Shown here: piece by piece, positions 8,519-16,885 of the stretch
How positions within the stretch are numbered: the stretch's first letter is position 1
Layout of the letters: every line of letters begins with the position of its first letter
Origin: UBA11524 sp051883695
Lineage (GTDB): Bacteria; Bacillota; Clostridia; Christensenellales; Aristaeellaceae
Assembly: GCA_051883695.1 (NCBI GenBank)
Contig: JBJEUF010000114.1
Location: 1 to 41,580 of the forward strand
Length of the DNA: 41,580 nucleotides
Reading direction: 5' to 3'
The notes under the pieces: model-generated
What the model saw: only the letters and a program-made list of their open reading frames with translations
Told to the model about the DNA's origin: nothing
The model's database searches: none
Made by a program: the position numbers and the translations under genes

Positions 8519-8529
8519 TCTGCTACAAT
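8501..8529 (+). promoter_or_regulatory. Promoter of the marR-ABC exporter operon
   Basis: Consensus TTGACA (8501-8506), 17-bp spacer, TACAAT (8524-8529), 32 bp before the marR start codon. Confidence 0.85.
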
Positions 8530-8561
8530 GGCGTCCGTAGCAGAGGGAAAGGAGGCTTACT

Positions 8562-8990
8562 ATGTACAAGTCCATTGCGGGGTACGGCTGGTTCATCCGG
8601 CGCATCAACAACGCGCTGGAAAAGGAAGCCAACAGTAACCTGCAGGCGCTGAATCTGACCATGCAGCAGAATCAGGTGCTGGTCCAGCTGGCGCACGAGG
8701 CGGAGCACACGCTGTCGCTCAAGGCGCTGGAGGAGCGCTTCGGCGCGGCGCAGTCCACGGTGGCCGGGCTGGTATCGCGTCTGGAGAAGAAGGGTTTGGT
8801 GGAACCCGTGAGCGATCCTGCGGACAGGCGCATCAAGCGCATCCGCCTGACAGCGGAAGGGGCGCGGCTTCACGAGCTCAGCCGCCAGAACGTTCTTGCG
8901 TCCGAGGAGCGGCTCACCGCGCTGCTGAACGATGAGGAGAAGGTCTTTCTTCTCGCCTGCCTCAAAAAGGTCGATGAGGCACTCAAATAG
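8562..8990 (+). CDS. MarR family transcriptional regulator
   Basis: A 142-residue winged-helix repressor of the MarR family, dimeric in known members. Helix 1 lies in about 5-25, the recognition region in LSLKALEERFGAAQSTVAGLVSRLEKKGLVEP (about 47-78), and the wing carries the typical D-x-R in SDPADRRIKRIRLTAEG. AAAGGAGG precedes the ATG. It is 36 bp before the first of two ABC exporter genes, and the three appear to form one operon. This order (marR, then two half-transporters) is a common layout in Firmicutes for a drug exporter whose repressor is released by its substrate. The inverted repeat at 8487-8518 over the promoter is the likely operator. The effector is unknown. Confidence 0.93.
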   Translation: MYKSIAGYGWFIRRINNALEKEANSNLQALNLTMQQNQVLVQLAHEAEHTLSLKALEERFGAAQSTVAGLVSRLEKKGLVEPVSDPADRRIKRIRLTAEGARLHELSRQNVLASEERLTALLNDEEKVFLLACLKKVDEALK

Positions 8991-9026
8991 TCGTCCCCCA
9001 AAGAAAAACAGAAAGGAACGGAATCC

Positions 9027-10892
9027 ATGATCAAAAAGCTCGCTTCCTACGTGAAGCAGTACAAGCGTTCAGCGATTCTCACGCCGCTGTGCGCCGCAGG
9101 CGAGGTTGTGATGGAAGTCCTGATCCCGCTGGTGATGGCTGAGCTGATCAATCAGGGCCTGGAGAACAACGACATGAACGCCCTGATCAAGTACGGATTG
9201 CTGATGATGCTGCTGGCACTGGTGAGCCTGTTCTTCGGCGTTGCCTGCGCGCATCTGGGCAGCCACGCCTCCACGGGCTTCGGCGCAAACCTGCGTCAGG
9301 CCATGTATCAGAACATCCAGCGCTTCTCCTTCGCCAACATCGACAAGTTCTCTACCGCCGGTCTGGTCACCCGCCTGACCACCGATGTCACCAACGTACA
9401 GAACACTTTCCAGATGATCACCCGCATTGCGGTGCGCGCGCCGCTGACGCTGATCTTCTCCCTGATCGCGGCCCTGTCCATCTCCGGTCAGCTGTCCATG
9501 ATCTTCCTGGTGGCGCTGGTGTTCCTCAGCGTGGTACTGGTGCTGCTGATGGTAACCGTGTCCAAGCTGTTCAGCCAGGTGTTCAAGAAGTACGACGCCC
9601 TCAACGCCTCCGTGCAGGAGAACGTCAAGGGCATCCGTGTGGTGAAAGCCTTCGTCCGCGAGGAATACGAGGGAACGAAGTTCCGCGAGGCATCCGGAGC
9701 CATCTACAGGCTCTTCGTGAAGGCGGAGAACGCGATCGCCCTGGCCACCCCGGTCATGATGGGCACGGTGTACGCCGTCATCCTGCTGCTGTCCTGGTTC
9801 GGCGCCAAGCTGGTGTGCAGCCCTGAATCCGGTATGAAGGTGGGCGACCTGAGCGCCATGTTCTCCTACGTCATGTCCATCCTGATGAACCTGATGATGC
9901 TCCTGATGATCTTCATGAACATCACCATGTCCGCCGCGGCGGGCAAGCGCATCGTCGAGGTGCTGGACGAGAAGCCCTCCATCACCAATCCCGATGAGCC
10001 CCTGACCGAGGTGAAGGACGGCTCCATCGACTTCAACCACGTGCACTTCAAGTATCAGACCGAGGGCTCCGGCGATGATATTCTGGAGGATGTCGACCTG
10101 CACATCGCATCCGGCGAGACCATTGGCGTGATCGGCGGCACCGGCTGCGGCAAGACCACGCTGGTCAGCCTGATCAGCCGCCTGTACGACGTGACGGAGG
10201 GCTCAGTATGCGTTGGCGGACAGGATGTGCGCAGCTATGACCTGGAGGTGCTGCGCGATCAGGTGTCCGTGGTGCTGCAGAAGAACGTGCTGTTCTCCGG
10301 CACCATTCTGGACAACCTGCGCTGGGGCAAGGAGGACGCCACCCTTGAGGAATGCCGGGCGGTGTGCCGTCAGGCCTGCGCGGACGAGTTCATCGAAAAG
10401 ATGCCCGACAAGTACGACACCTACATCGAGCAGGGCGGCATGAATGTCTCCGGCGGTCAGAAGCAGCGCCTCTGCATCGCCCGCGCGCTGCTGAAGAAGC
10501 CGCGCGTGCTGATCCTGGATGACTCCACCTCCGCCGTGGATACCGCCACCGACGCAAAGATCCGCCGCGCCTTCAAGGAGGCCATCCCCGGCACCACCAA
10601 GATCATCATCGCCCAGCGCATCGCCTCCGTGCAGGATGCCGACCGCATCATCGTCATGGAGGACGGGCGCATCGCGGCCTTCGACACCCACGAGAGGCTG
10701 CTGCAGACCAGCGAAATCTACCGTGAAATCTATGAGACCCAGACCAGCGGCTCCGGCGACTTCGACGAAACCAACAGCGACAAGGACATCGAAGTCTACG
10801 ACATCAACAGGATCGAACTGCACAAAAAGCCCGATATGCCGCCCGTCCCCGCGATGGGCAGGAAGTCCCGCAAGGAGGTGAAGAAGCCATGA
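9027..10892 (+). CDS. Heterodimeric ABC exporter, subunit with degenerate ATPase site (TM287-like)
   Basis: A 621-residue half-transporter: six-helix membrane domain (about 1-310) and a nucleotide-binding domain (about 330-580), followed by a charged tail to 621. Walker A is GGTGCGKTT at about 370. The signature VSGGQKQ at about 474 is consensus-like. Walker B is LILDDSTSAVD, where the catalytic Glu is replaced by Asp, and the H-loop reads IIAQRIAS with Gln instead of His. Its own ATP site is therefore expected to be non-hydrolytic, as in TM287 and BmrC-type partners. Its intact signature completes the active site of the second subunit. The stop overlaps the next start in ATGA. The likely function is export of drugs or lipophilic compounds, inferred from family and the MarR context. 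The C-terminal tail (from about 580) is unusually long and rich in Asp and Lys. Confidence 0.94.
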   Translation: MIKKLASYVKQYKRSAILTPLCAAGEVVMEVLIPLVMAELINQGLENNDMNALIKYGLLMMLLALVSLFFGVACAHLGSHASTGFGANLRQAMYQNIQRFSFANIDKFSTAGLVTRLTTDVTNVQNTFQMITRIAVRAPLTLIFSLIAALSISGQLSMIFLVALVFLSVVLVLLMVTVSKLFSQVFKKYDALNASVQENVKGIRVVKAFVREEYEGTKFREASGAIYRLFVKAENAIALATPVMMGTVYAVILLLSWFGAKLVCSPESGMKVGDLSAMFSYVMSILMNLMMLLMIFMNITMSAAAGKRIVEVLDEKPSITNPDEPLTEVKDGSIDFNHVHFKYQTEGSGDDILEDVDLHIASGETIGVIGGTGCGKTTLVSLISRLYDVTEGSVCVGGQDVRSYDLEVLRDQVSVVLQKNVLFSGTILDNLRWGKEDATLEECRAVCRQACADEFIEKMPDKYDTYIEQGGMNVSGGQKQRLCIARALLKKPRVLILDDSTSAVDTATDAKIRRAFKEAIPGTTKIIIAQRIASVQDADRIIVMEDGRIAAFDTHERLLQTSEIYREIYETQTSGSGDFDETNSDKDIEVYDINRIELHKKPDMPPVPAMGRKSRKEVKKP

Positions 10893-12799
10893 TGGGTCAC
10901 GGCCCCCGCCGCGGACCGGCACAGCCCGCCATGTCCCTGAAGGGTCAGGGCAAGCTGCTTGCCCGCGTGCTGAAATTCATCATGAAGAACTACGGGCTGC
11001 ACTTCATCATCGTGCTGGCCTGCATCCTGGTGACCGCCCTGTGCACGCTGCAGGGTACGCTTTTCACCAAGGAACTGATCGACGTTTACATCAAGGGCAT
11101 CATGGAGGGCACCAAAACCTTCGGCGACCTGGGGGCAAGGCTGCTCCGCCTGTCCTGCATCCTTGCCGTCGGCGTGGCCTGCTCCTATCTGCAGCAGCGC
11201 ATCATGGCGGTCGTCACCCAGGGCTCCATGCTCAAGATCCGCAACGAGCTGTTCACCCACATGGAGACGCTACCCATCAAGTACTTCGACACCCATTCCC
11301 ACGGCGACATCATGTCCGTCTACACCAACGACGTGGACACCATGCGCATGCTGATCGGTCAGAGTCTGACCCAGCTGGTCAACTCCGCCGTCACGCTGGT
11401 GACGACCTTCGTCAGCATGGTGATGCTCTCCCCCATCATGACGGCGCTGTCGATCGTGCTGGTCACGCTGACCATGCTCATCTCCGGCAAGCTGGTGGGC
11501 CTGTGCGGCAGGTACTTCGTCGCCCAGCAGCAGAATCTGGGCAAGCTCAACGGCTACATTGAGGAAATGACCACCGGCCAGAAGGTCGTGAAGGTATTCT
11601 GCCATGAGGAGAAGGCCCAGGAGGGCTTTGACGAGCTGAACGAGATGCTCCGCTCCGCCTCCCACGAGGCCAACCGCTGGTCCAACACCATGGGCCCGAT
11701 CAACAACAACCTCGGGCACATCTCCTATGTCATCTGCGCCATGATCGGCGCCGCGCTGGCCATTCTCTCCGGCAACAGTCTCATGACCACCGGTACCCTG
11801 ATCACCTATCTGACGCTGAATCGTCAATTCACCCAGCCCATCACGCAGGTGACGCAGCAGATGAACGCCATCATCTCCGCGCTGGCGGGCGCGCGCCGCG
11901 TGTTCGACCTGATGGACGCGGAATCCGAGACGGACGACGGCTATGTGGAGCTGGTCAACGCCTATGAGGACGAGAACGGTCAGCTGGTCGAAACGGACAG
12001 GCACACCGGTCTTTGGGCCTGGAAGCATCCGCACAGGGCGGACGGCACCGTCACCTACCGCAAGGTGGAGGGCGGCGTGGTCTTTGACGATGTGGACTTT
12101 GGCTACACGGATGAGAAGCAGGTGCTGTACGACATCAGGATGTACGCCATGCCCGGACAGAAGATTGCCTTCGTCGGCGGCACGGGCGCGGGCAAGACGA
12201 CCATCACCAACCTGATCAACCGCTTCTATGACATCCAGGACGGCAAGATCCGCTACGACGACATCAACATCAACAAGATCAGGAAGGCCGATCTGCGCCG
12301 GAGCCTCGGCATGGTGCTGCAGGACACGCACCTGTTCACCGGCACCGTGCTGGACAACATCCGCTACGGCAAGCTGGACGCGACGGATGAGGAATGCATC
12401 GCCGCCGCCAGGCTCGCCAACGCCGACGGCTTCATCCGCAAGCTGCCCGATGGCTACAACACCATGCTGACAGGCGACGGCTCCAACCTCTCCCAGGGAC
12501 AGCGCCAGCTGCTGGCCATCGCCCGTGCGGCGGTCGCCGATCCGCCCGCGCTGATCCTGGACGAAGCCACCTCCTCCATCGACACCCGCACGGAGACCCT
12601 TGTGCAGCGCGGCATGGACGCCCTCATGAAGGGCCGCACGACCTTCGTCATCGCCCACCGCCTGTCCACGGTCAAGAACTCCGACTGCATCATGGTGCTC
12701 GAGCAGGGCCGCATCATCGAGCGCGGCACCCACAATGACCTCATCGAGCAGAAGGGCAAGTACTATCAGCTCTACACCGGCAACGCCATTCAGGCATAA
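10889..12799 (+). CDS. Heterodimeric ABC exporter, subunit with active ATPase site (TM288-like)
   Basis: A 636-residue half-transporter, the partner of the upstream gene, with which it overlaps by four bases. The membrane domain covers about 30-350. Before the nucleotide-binding domain there is an insert (about 355-400, VELVNAYEDENGQLVETDRH to the DGTVTYRKVEGG segment), which is common in clostridial members of this pair. Walker A is GGTGAGKTT at about 430. The signature is degenerate (LSQGQRQ at about 534). Walker B is canonical, LILDEATSSID, with catalytic Glu, and the H-loop IAHRLST has its His. Together the two proteins form one consensus and one degenerate ATP site, exactly the asymmetry known for TM287/288. 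Substrate is unknown; a multidrug or lipid exporter is inferred. A strong hairpin follows at 12820-12855. Confidence 0.95.
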   Translation: MMGHGPRRGPAQPAMSLKGQGKLLARVLKFIMKNYGLHFIIVLACILVTALCTLQGTLFTKELIDVYIKGIMEGTKTFGDLGARLLRLSCILAVGVACSYLQQRIMAVVTQGSMLKIRNELFTHMETLPIKYFDTHSHGDIMSVYTNDVDTMRMLIGQSLTQLVNSAVTLVTTFVSMVMLSPIMTALSIVLVTLTMLISGKLVGLCGRYFVAQQQNLGKLNGYIEEMTTGQKVVKVFCHEEKAQEGFDELNEMLRSASHEANRWSNTMGPINNNLGHISYVICAMIGAALAILSGNSLMTTGTLITYLTLNRQFTQPITQVTQQMNAIISALAGARRVFDLMDAESETDDGYVELVNAYEDENGQLVETDRHTGLWAWKHPHRADGTVTYRKVEGGVVFDDVDFGYTDEKQVLYDIRMYAMPGQKIAFVGGTGAGKTTITNLINRFYDIQDGKIRYDDININKIRKADLRRSLGMVLQDTHLFTGTVLDNIRYGKLDATDEECIAAARLANADGFIRKLPDGYNTMLTGDGSNLSQGQRQLLAIARAAVADPPALILDEATSSIDTRTETLVQRGMDALMKGRTTFVIAHRLSTVKNSDCIMVLEQGRIIERGTHNDLIEQKGKYYQLYTGNAIQA

Positions 12800-12810
12800 C
12801 GGTCGCAGGG

Positions 12811-12855
12811 AAAAAACGCAGCGCCGACTCCCCCATCACGGGGCGGGTCGGCGCT
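12811..12855 (-). terminator. Terminator between the ABC exporter and dapF
   Basis: A 9-bp stem AGCGCCGAC/GTCGGCGCT (12820-12828 with 12847-12855). On the minus strand it is followed by GCG and six T, which marks it as the dapF terminator. The + side has only a weak T tract, but it may still serve the exporter operon. Confidence 0.75.
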
Positions 12856-12873
12856 GTTCATTTCCCAATGATA

Positions 12874-13713
12874 TCATTCTTCCCCGATCCACTCGCCGTC
12901 AAAGACGAACTTCGCCGGGCCCTCCTGATACACATGTCCGTCATCGAAGGCCCATTCCAGATCAAGGGTGCCGCCCAGCAGCTCCATCGACACGTGGCGA
13001 TCCGCTCGTCCGGTCAGCACCGCTGCCACAAGGGCCGCACAGGCGCCCGTGCCGCAGGCCAGGGTTTCCCCGGCGCCGCGCTCCCACACGCGCATCCGCA
13101 GATGCTGCCTGTCCACCACCTGAACGAACTCCACATTCGTCCGGTTCGGGAAGATCGTATGGTTCTCCAGCAGCGAACCGACCTGCTCCACGTCGATCAG
13201 GTCCGGATCGCGGACGAAAACCACGCAATGCGGGTTGCCCATGGAAACGCAGTGAATCTCATAGACCGCCGCGCCCACATGCAGCCGGTGCCCCATCACC
13301 GTTTCGCCGGACAGGTCAACCGGAATCAGCTCAGGGCGCAGCTCCGGCGCGCCCATATCCACGCGCACCGTTTTCACCCTGCCGTCCTCCACGTTCAGCT
13401 GCAGCTCCTTCAGACCGCCGCCGGTCATCAGGCTCACGCTGGTCTTGTCCGTCAGCCCGCGGTCGTACACATATTTGCCGATGCAGCGCACGCCGTTGCC
13501 GCACATCTCGCTCTCCGAGCCGTCCGCATTGTACATCTTCATCGCGAAGTCCGCCACATCGCAGGGGCAGATCAGGATCAGGCCATCGCTGCCCACACCG
13601 TAATGCTGGCGGCTGATCCGCTGTGCCAGCTCGGACGGATTCTCCACCGTCTCCTCAAAGCAGTTGACGTAAACATAATCGTTGCCGATGCCGTGCATCT
13701 TCGTAAAGCGCAT
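12874..13713 (-). CDS. dapF: Diaminopimelate epimerase
   Basis: Converts LL- to meso-diaminopimelate, for lysine and for the peptidoglycan cross-link. The protein has 279 residues, the usual length. It starts MRFTKMHGIGNDYVYVNC, the typical N-terminus. Catalytic cysteine 1 is in SEMCGNGVRC (Cys71); catalytic cysteine 2 is in ETLACGTGACAAL at about residue 220. Both are present, so the enzyme should be active. The GNPHCVVFV and ERGAGET motifs are also present. It has its own promoter (13746-13774) and terminator and is divergent from the lacI-type gene. AGGAGG lies before the ATG on the minus strand. It implies a meso-DAP type wall, as in most Clostridia. Confidence 0.97.
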   Translation of the reverse strand: MRFTKMHGIGNDYVYVNCFEETVENPSELAQRISRQHYGVGSDGLILICPCDVADFAMKMYNADGSESEMCGNGVRCIGKYVYDRGLTDKTSVSLMTGGGLKELQLNVEDGRVKTVRVDMGAPELRPELIPVDLSGETVMGHRLHVGAAVYEIHCVSMGNPHCVVFVRDPDLIDVEQVGSLLENHTIFPNRTNVEFVQVVDRQHLRMRVWERGAGETLACGTGACAALVAAVLTGRADRHVSMELLGGTLDLEWAFDDGHVYQEGPAKFVFDGEWIGEE

Positions 13714-13745
13714 CTTCCCTGCCTCCTCATGACGAATCGCGTTTC

Positions 13746-13774
13746 ATTATAGCGGATTTTTCCCCATCCGTAAA
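13746..13774 (-). promoter_or_regulatory. Promoter of dapF
   Basis: On the minus strand: TTTACG (13769-13774), 17-bp spacer, perfect TATAAT (13746-13751), 32 bp before the dapF ATG. Confidence 0.7.
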
Positions 13775-13848
13775 GGAATATACATCGATTTCTTTGGTTT
13801 CTTTTTGTTCACGCTGACGGAGCGCTTCCCCGGAATCCGCCATCGCAC

Positions 13849-13877
13849 TTGACAGCATTGTCGGAATATGGTATGAT
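13849..13877 (+). promoter_or_regulatory. Promoter of the lacI-type gene
   Basis: Consensus TTGACA (13849-13854), 17-bp spacer, TATGAT (13872-13877). Confidence 0.85.
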
Positions 13878-13888
13878 AGAGGCAGATT

Positions 13889-13900
13889 GGAAACGTTTCC
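13889..13900. promoter_or_regulatory. LacI-family operator (autoregulatory)
   Basis: Perfect 12-bp palindrome GGAAACGTTTCC, with the central CG typical of LacI/CcpA-type operators, near the predicted transcription start. The same 12-mer is at 15292-15303 before malQ. Confidence 0.8.
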
Positions 13901-13941
13901 GGGAATGATTGCGGAAATGCTTCCGCATTGAGGTGATGCCC

Positions 13942-14946
13942 ATGAAGATTTATACCATCAAGGATATCGCCAGAAAAGCGGGCGTCAGCGTCACCACCGT
14001 GTCCCGTGTGCTGAACAAGCGGCCGGACGTGAATCAGGCCACGCGGGAGAAGGTCGAGCGCGTGATGGCGGAATGCCGGTTTGTCGGCAACGCCAACGCC
14101 CGGGGACTCAAGCAGCCCGGTGAGGATCTGATCGCCATCATCCTGCGGGGCCGGGATAATCCGTTCCTTGCCTCGCTGGCAGAGGCCCTGCTGCAGCATA
14201 CGCAGGGGCTGAACGCCGCCTTCCTGACCGAGTATGTGGATGAGGAAGCGGACGAATTCCAGACCGCCGTGCGCCTGTCCCACGAGAAGCGCGTCAAGGG
14301 CTTCATCTTCGTGGGCGGCAGAATTGACGAACGCGCCTCCGTTCTGGAGGATATGGACGCGCCCATGGTCTTTACCACCATCAGCGCGGAAGGTGCCGGC
14401 TTCCTCCGTGCCGCCAGCGTTTCCATCGACGATCGCGCCATGGGACGGCAGGCCATGGAGACATTGCTGGAAGCCGGACACACGCGCATAGCCATCTTCG
14501 GCGGCATCCGCCAGGGCGACGACGGCTTTGCCAAGCGCTATGAGGGCGCGATGGACGCGCTGCAAGCCGCGGGCATTCCCTTTGACGAGGAGCGCTTCGT
14601 GCAGACGCGCTTCTCCATGAGCGGCGCCTATGAGACAGCCCGGGCCTTCTTCGCGCTCAAGCCCGACACCACCGCCGTTTTTGCCATGTCCGACACGGTG
14701 GCCATGGGCGTCATCCGCGCCCTGACCGACATGGGCAGGCGCGTCCCGGAGGATGTGAGCATCGTCGGCTATGACGGCATTGAAATGGGCAAGTTCTTCA
14801 TTCCCCGCCTGACCACCGTTGAGCAGCCCGTGGACGACATCGCCCGGGAAAGCGTTCAGGTGCTGATGGACATGCTCGAGCGCGGCGAACCGCCCAGGCA
14901 CATCGTCATTCAGGCAAAGCTGCAAAAGCGCGAATCCGTGCGCTGA
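13942..14946 (+). CDS. LacI family repressor, probable regulator of malQ-glgP
   Basis: A 334-residue LacI/GalR protein. The DNA-binding head is TIKDIARKAGVSVTTVSRVLN (residues 4-24), with the hinge helix near residue 50-58. The sugar-binding, periplasmic-protein-like core follows, with FIFVGGRIDE, IAIFGGIRQGDDG and a C-terminal SIVGYDGIEMGKFFIPRLTTVEQP that matches the family. The start is set by GAGGTG at 13930-13935, six bases before the ATG at 13942; the ATG at 13936 touches the RBS. A 12-bp palindrome near its transcription start recurs exactly in front of malQ, so the protein probably represses itself and the glucan-degrading genes and is released by a maltodextrin-type sugar. That link is inferred from operator identity and gene order. 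The effector is not known. Confidence 0.93.
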   Translation: MKIYTIKDIARKAGVSVTTVSRVLNKRPDVNQATREKVERVMAECRFVGNANARGLKQPGEDLIAIILRGRDNPFLASLAEALLQHTQGLNAAFLTEYVDEEADEFQTAVRLSHEKRVKGFIFVGGRIDERASVLEDMDAPMVFTTISAEGAGFLRAASVSIDDRAMGRQAMETLLEAGHTRIAIFGGIRQGDDGFAKRYEGAMDALQAAGIPFDEERFVQTRFSMSGAYETARAFFALKPDTTAVFAMSDTVAMGVIRALTDMGRRVPEDVSIVGYDGIEMGKFFIPRLTTVEQPVDDIARESVQVLMDMLERGEPPRHIVIQAKLQKRESVR

Positions 14947-15016
14947 TTCGCAGCAATCCCTGCAAATTCTCCTTCTCCAGGCAGGAATTTCACAGGCCAT
15001 GCAGAATATGATCGGA

Positions 15017-15036
15017 TAGCGGGTATCCAGGCCCGC
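15017..15036. repeat. Left copy of 20-bp direct repeat flanking hairpin element 1
   Basis: TAGCGGGTATCCAGGCCCGC, identical to 15253-15272. It forms a small GCGGG/CCCGC hairpin. Confidence 0.9.
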
Positions 15037-15252
15037 GCCAGCGTGTCAAAAAAGCCCTGGGAGGTGTCGGCGGGCCCGCAGGCCCTCTGACTGTATTCGT
15101 ATCGACCGGCTTTGCCGGTCGAGCGGGGCGTTTCCGGCTCTGCCGGAAACTTTCCTTACACGGAGGAACAGCCGTCAGGGCTGCTTGCAGCCCTGACAGT
15201 GACGGAGTGCAATTCCTCGAAAAAGTGCCTTTAGCACTTTTTCGACACGCTG
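15037..15252. mobile_element. Hairpin-array element, copy 1
   Basis: A 216-bp intergenic unit between the lacI-type gene and malQ, with no coding potential that resembles its neighbours. It holds five successive hairpins: 15072-15085 (GGGCC/GGCCC, CGCA loop), 15103-15121 (8-bp stem, TTT loop), 15130-15150 (9-bp stem), 15174-15197 (11-bp stem) and 15218-15244 (11-bp stem, CGAAAAAGTGC/GCACTTTTTCG). GAGGAA at 15163 can also pair with TTCCTC at 15213. The ends are imperfect inverted repeats, CAGCGTGTCAAAAAAG and its complement with one change. A 20-bp direct repeat flanks it. Copies 2 and 3 are at 22852-23064 (inverted, nearly identical) and 37941-38161 (diverged). It carries no transposase, so movement, if any, would need a helper in trans. 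It could instead be a structured RNA. Confidence 0.8.
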
Positions 15253-15280
15253 TAGCGGGTATCCAGGCCCGCTTTCCTTT
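15253..15280 (+). repeat. Right copy of 20-bp direct repeat, with terminator-like tail
   Basis: The repeat proper is 15253-15272. In this copy AGCGGG/CCCGCT forms a 6-bp stem followed by TTCCTTT, so it can be read as the terminator of the upstream repressor gene, now displaced by element 1. The stem is short, so the terminator reading is tentative. Confidence 0.6.
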
Positions 15281-15291
15281 GGGGCTTCACC

Positions 15292-15303
15292 GGAAACGTT
15301 TCC
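15292..15303. promoter_or_regulatory. LacI-family operator before malQ
   Basis: Perfect palindrome GGAAACGTTTCC, the same 12 bases as at 13889-13900. It lies 41 bp before the malQ ATG. Only a weak promoter is visible around it (TTGGGG at 15279, CATACT at 15303), so the malQ promoter itself is not assigned. Confidence 0.8.
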
Positions 15304-15344
15304 ATACTCAACAGACCGTTACTGACGGAAAGGATGGATCCCAC

Positions 15345-16832
15345 ATGCGCAAGAGCGGCATCCTGCTGCACATCTCCTCCCTGCCCGGCCCGGGCGGCAT
15401 CGGTTCCCTCGGTCAGGAGGCCTACGCCTTCGCGGATTTCCTGAAGGAAGCCGGCATGTCCATCTGGCAGGTGCTTCCCATGGGCCCCACCGGCTATGGC
15501 GAAAGCCCCTACCAGTCCACCAGCGTCTTCGCAGGCAACCCGATGCTGATTTCCATCGAGAAGCTGGCGGAGGACGGACTGGTCACGCTGCGGGAGGGCG
15601 ATGTTTTCGTGCCCTCCCAGGAGGAGAGGGTCGAGTTCGACGCGATGCGCCGGAACAAGGAAATGCTGCTGCGCCGCGCCTTTGAGCAGAGCGAGCGCAG
15701 GCTCTCCGGCGAGATTGCGGCGTTTGTGAAGGCCAATGACTGGGCGGAGGACTTCGCTCTGTTCACGGCGGTGAAGCGCAGCTTCAACAACGTCATGTGG
15801 ACCCAGTGGCCGGACAGCGGCATCCGCCTGCGCAGGCCCGAAGCCGTGGCGAAATACCGCGCCGAGCTGGACACCGAGGTGCGCTATCACCTGTTCTGCC
15901 AGTATGTGTTCTTCCGGCAGTGGTTTGCGCTGAAAAGGTACTGCAACGATCTGGGCATCAGCCTCTTTGGCGATATGCCCATCTACTGCGCCGAGGACAG
16001 CGCGGACACCTGGACGCACCCGGAGGTCTTCCAGCTGGACGAGAACCGCATCTCCACCAGCGTGGCGGGCGTCCCGCCGGACTGCTTCTCCGAGGACGGC
16101 CAGCTCTGGGGCAATCCGCTCTACGACTGGAACCGCCTGTACTTCAACCACTACGGCTGGTGGGTGGACCGGATGCGCGCCATGAGCCGGATGTACGATC
16201 TGGTGCGCGTGGATCACTTCATCGGCTTTGCGAACTATTATTCCATCCCCCATGGCGCAAAAAACGCCAAGTGCGGCGAATGGATCGTCGGCCCGGGCAA
16301 GAAGCTGTTCCGGCAGCTGCGGAAGGAGATTCCCGGGTTGCACGTCATCGCGGAGGACCTGGGCGTGCAGAACCAGCGCGTGCGCGATCTGCTGGCCTAC
16401 GTGGGCTATCCGGGCATGAAGGTGGCGACCTTCGGCTTTGGCGGCGGCGACGAGGACGACGCGAACCAGCACTTCCCCGGCAACTGGACGGAGAACTACG
16501 TCGCCTACACCGGCACCCACGACAACGACACCACCATCGGCTGGCTCCAAACGATGGATGACAAGACCATCGCATCCGCCAAAGCGTATCTGGGCGACTT
16601 CGACACGCCCGAGGAAGGCGTGGAGCTGTTCATGAAGTGCGTGCTGGACGGCCCCTGCGAGACGGCAATGCTGCCCATGCAGGATATCCTGCACCTGGGC
16701 GGCGAAGCCCGCATGAACCTGCCCGGCAGCACCGGCGGCAACTGGGCGTGGCGCATGAAGCCCGGCGCAGCCAGCGAAACGGTAGCAGCGCATCTGCATG
16801 AAATGAATGCCGCTGCCAATCGCGTCCAATAA
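15345..16832 (+). CDS. malQ: 4-alpha-glucanotransferase (amylomaltase)
   Basis: GH77 enzyme that transfers glucan chains between maltodextrins, releasing glucose and making chains long enough for phosphorylase. It has 495 residues, typical for the bacterial family. Residues 5-25 read GILLHISSLPGPGGIGSLGQ, and FADFLKEAGMSIWQVLPMGPTG follows, the family N-terminus. The nucleophile Asp is in VRVDHFIGF (Asp290), the acid/base Glu is in VIAEDLG (Glu337), and the third acid is in YTGTHDNDTTIGW. The ATG at 15345 follows GGAAAGGA at about 15327; upstream in-frame starts fall inside the repeat element and are rejected. It is 53 bp before glgP and preceded by a LacI-type operator. Confidence 0.96.
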   Translation: MRKSGILLHISSLPGPGGIGSLGQEAYAFADFLKEAGMSIWQVLPMGPTGYGESPYQSTSVFAGNPMLISIEKLAEDGLVTLREGDVFVPSQEERVEFDAMRRNKEMLLRRAFEQSERRLSGEIAAFVKANDWAEDFALFTAVKRSFNNVMWTQWPDSGIRLRRPEAVAKYRAELDTEVRYHLFCQYVFFRQWFALKRYCNDLGISLFGDMPIYCAEDSADTWTHPEVFQLDENRISTSVAGVPPDCFSEDGQLWGNPLYDWNRLYFNHYGWWVDRMRAMSRMYDLVRVDHFIGFANYYSIPHGAKNAKCGEWIVGPGKKLFRQLRKEIPGLHVIAEDLGVQNQRVRDLLAYVGYPGMKVATFGFGGGDEDDANQHFPGNWTENYVAYTGTHDNDTTIGWLQTMDDKTIASAKAYLGDFDTPEEGVELFMKCVLDGPCETAMLPMQDILHLGGEARMNLPGSTGGNWAWRMKPGAASETVAAHLHEMNAAANRVQ

Positions 16833-16885
16833 TAGCATGGAGCAAGCCCTGTCCGCTCCCCAAAACGACTGGAGGTCGATCCCCT

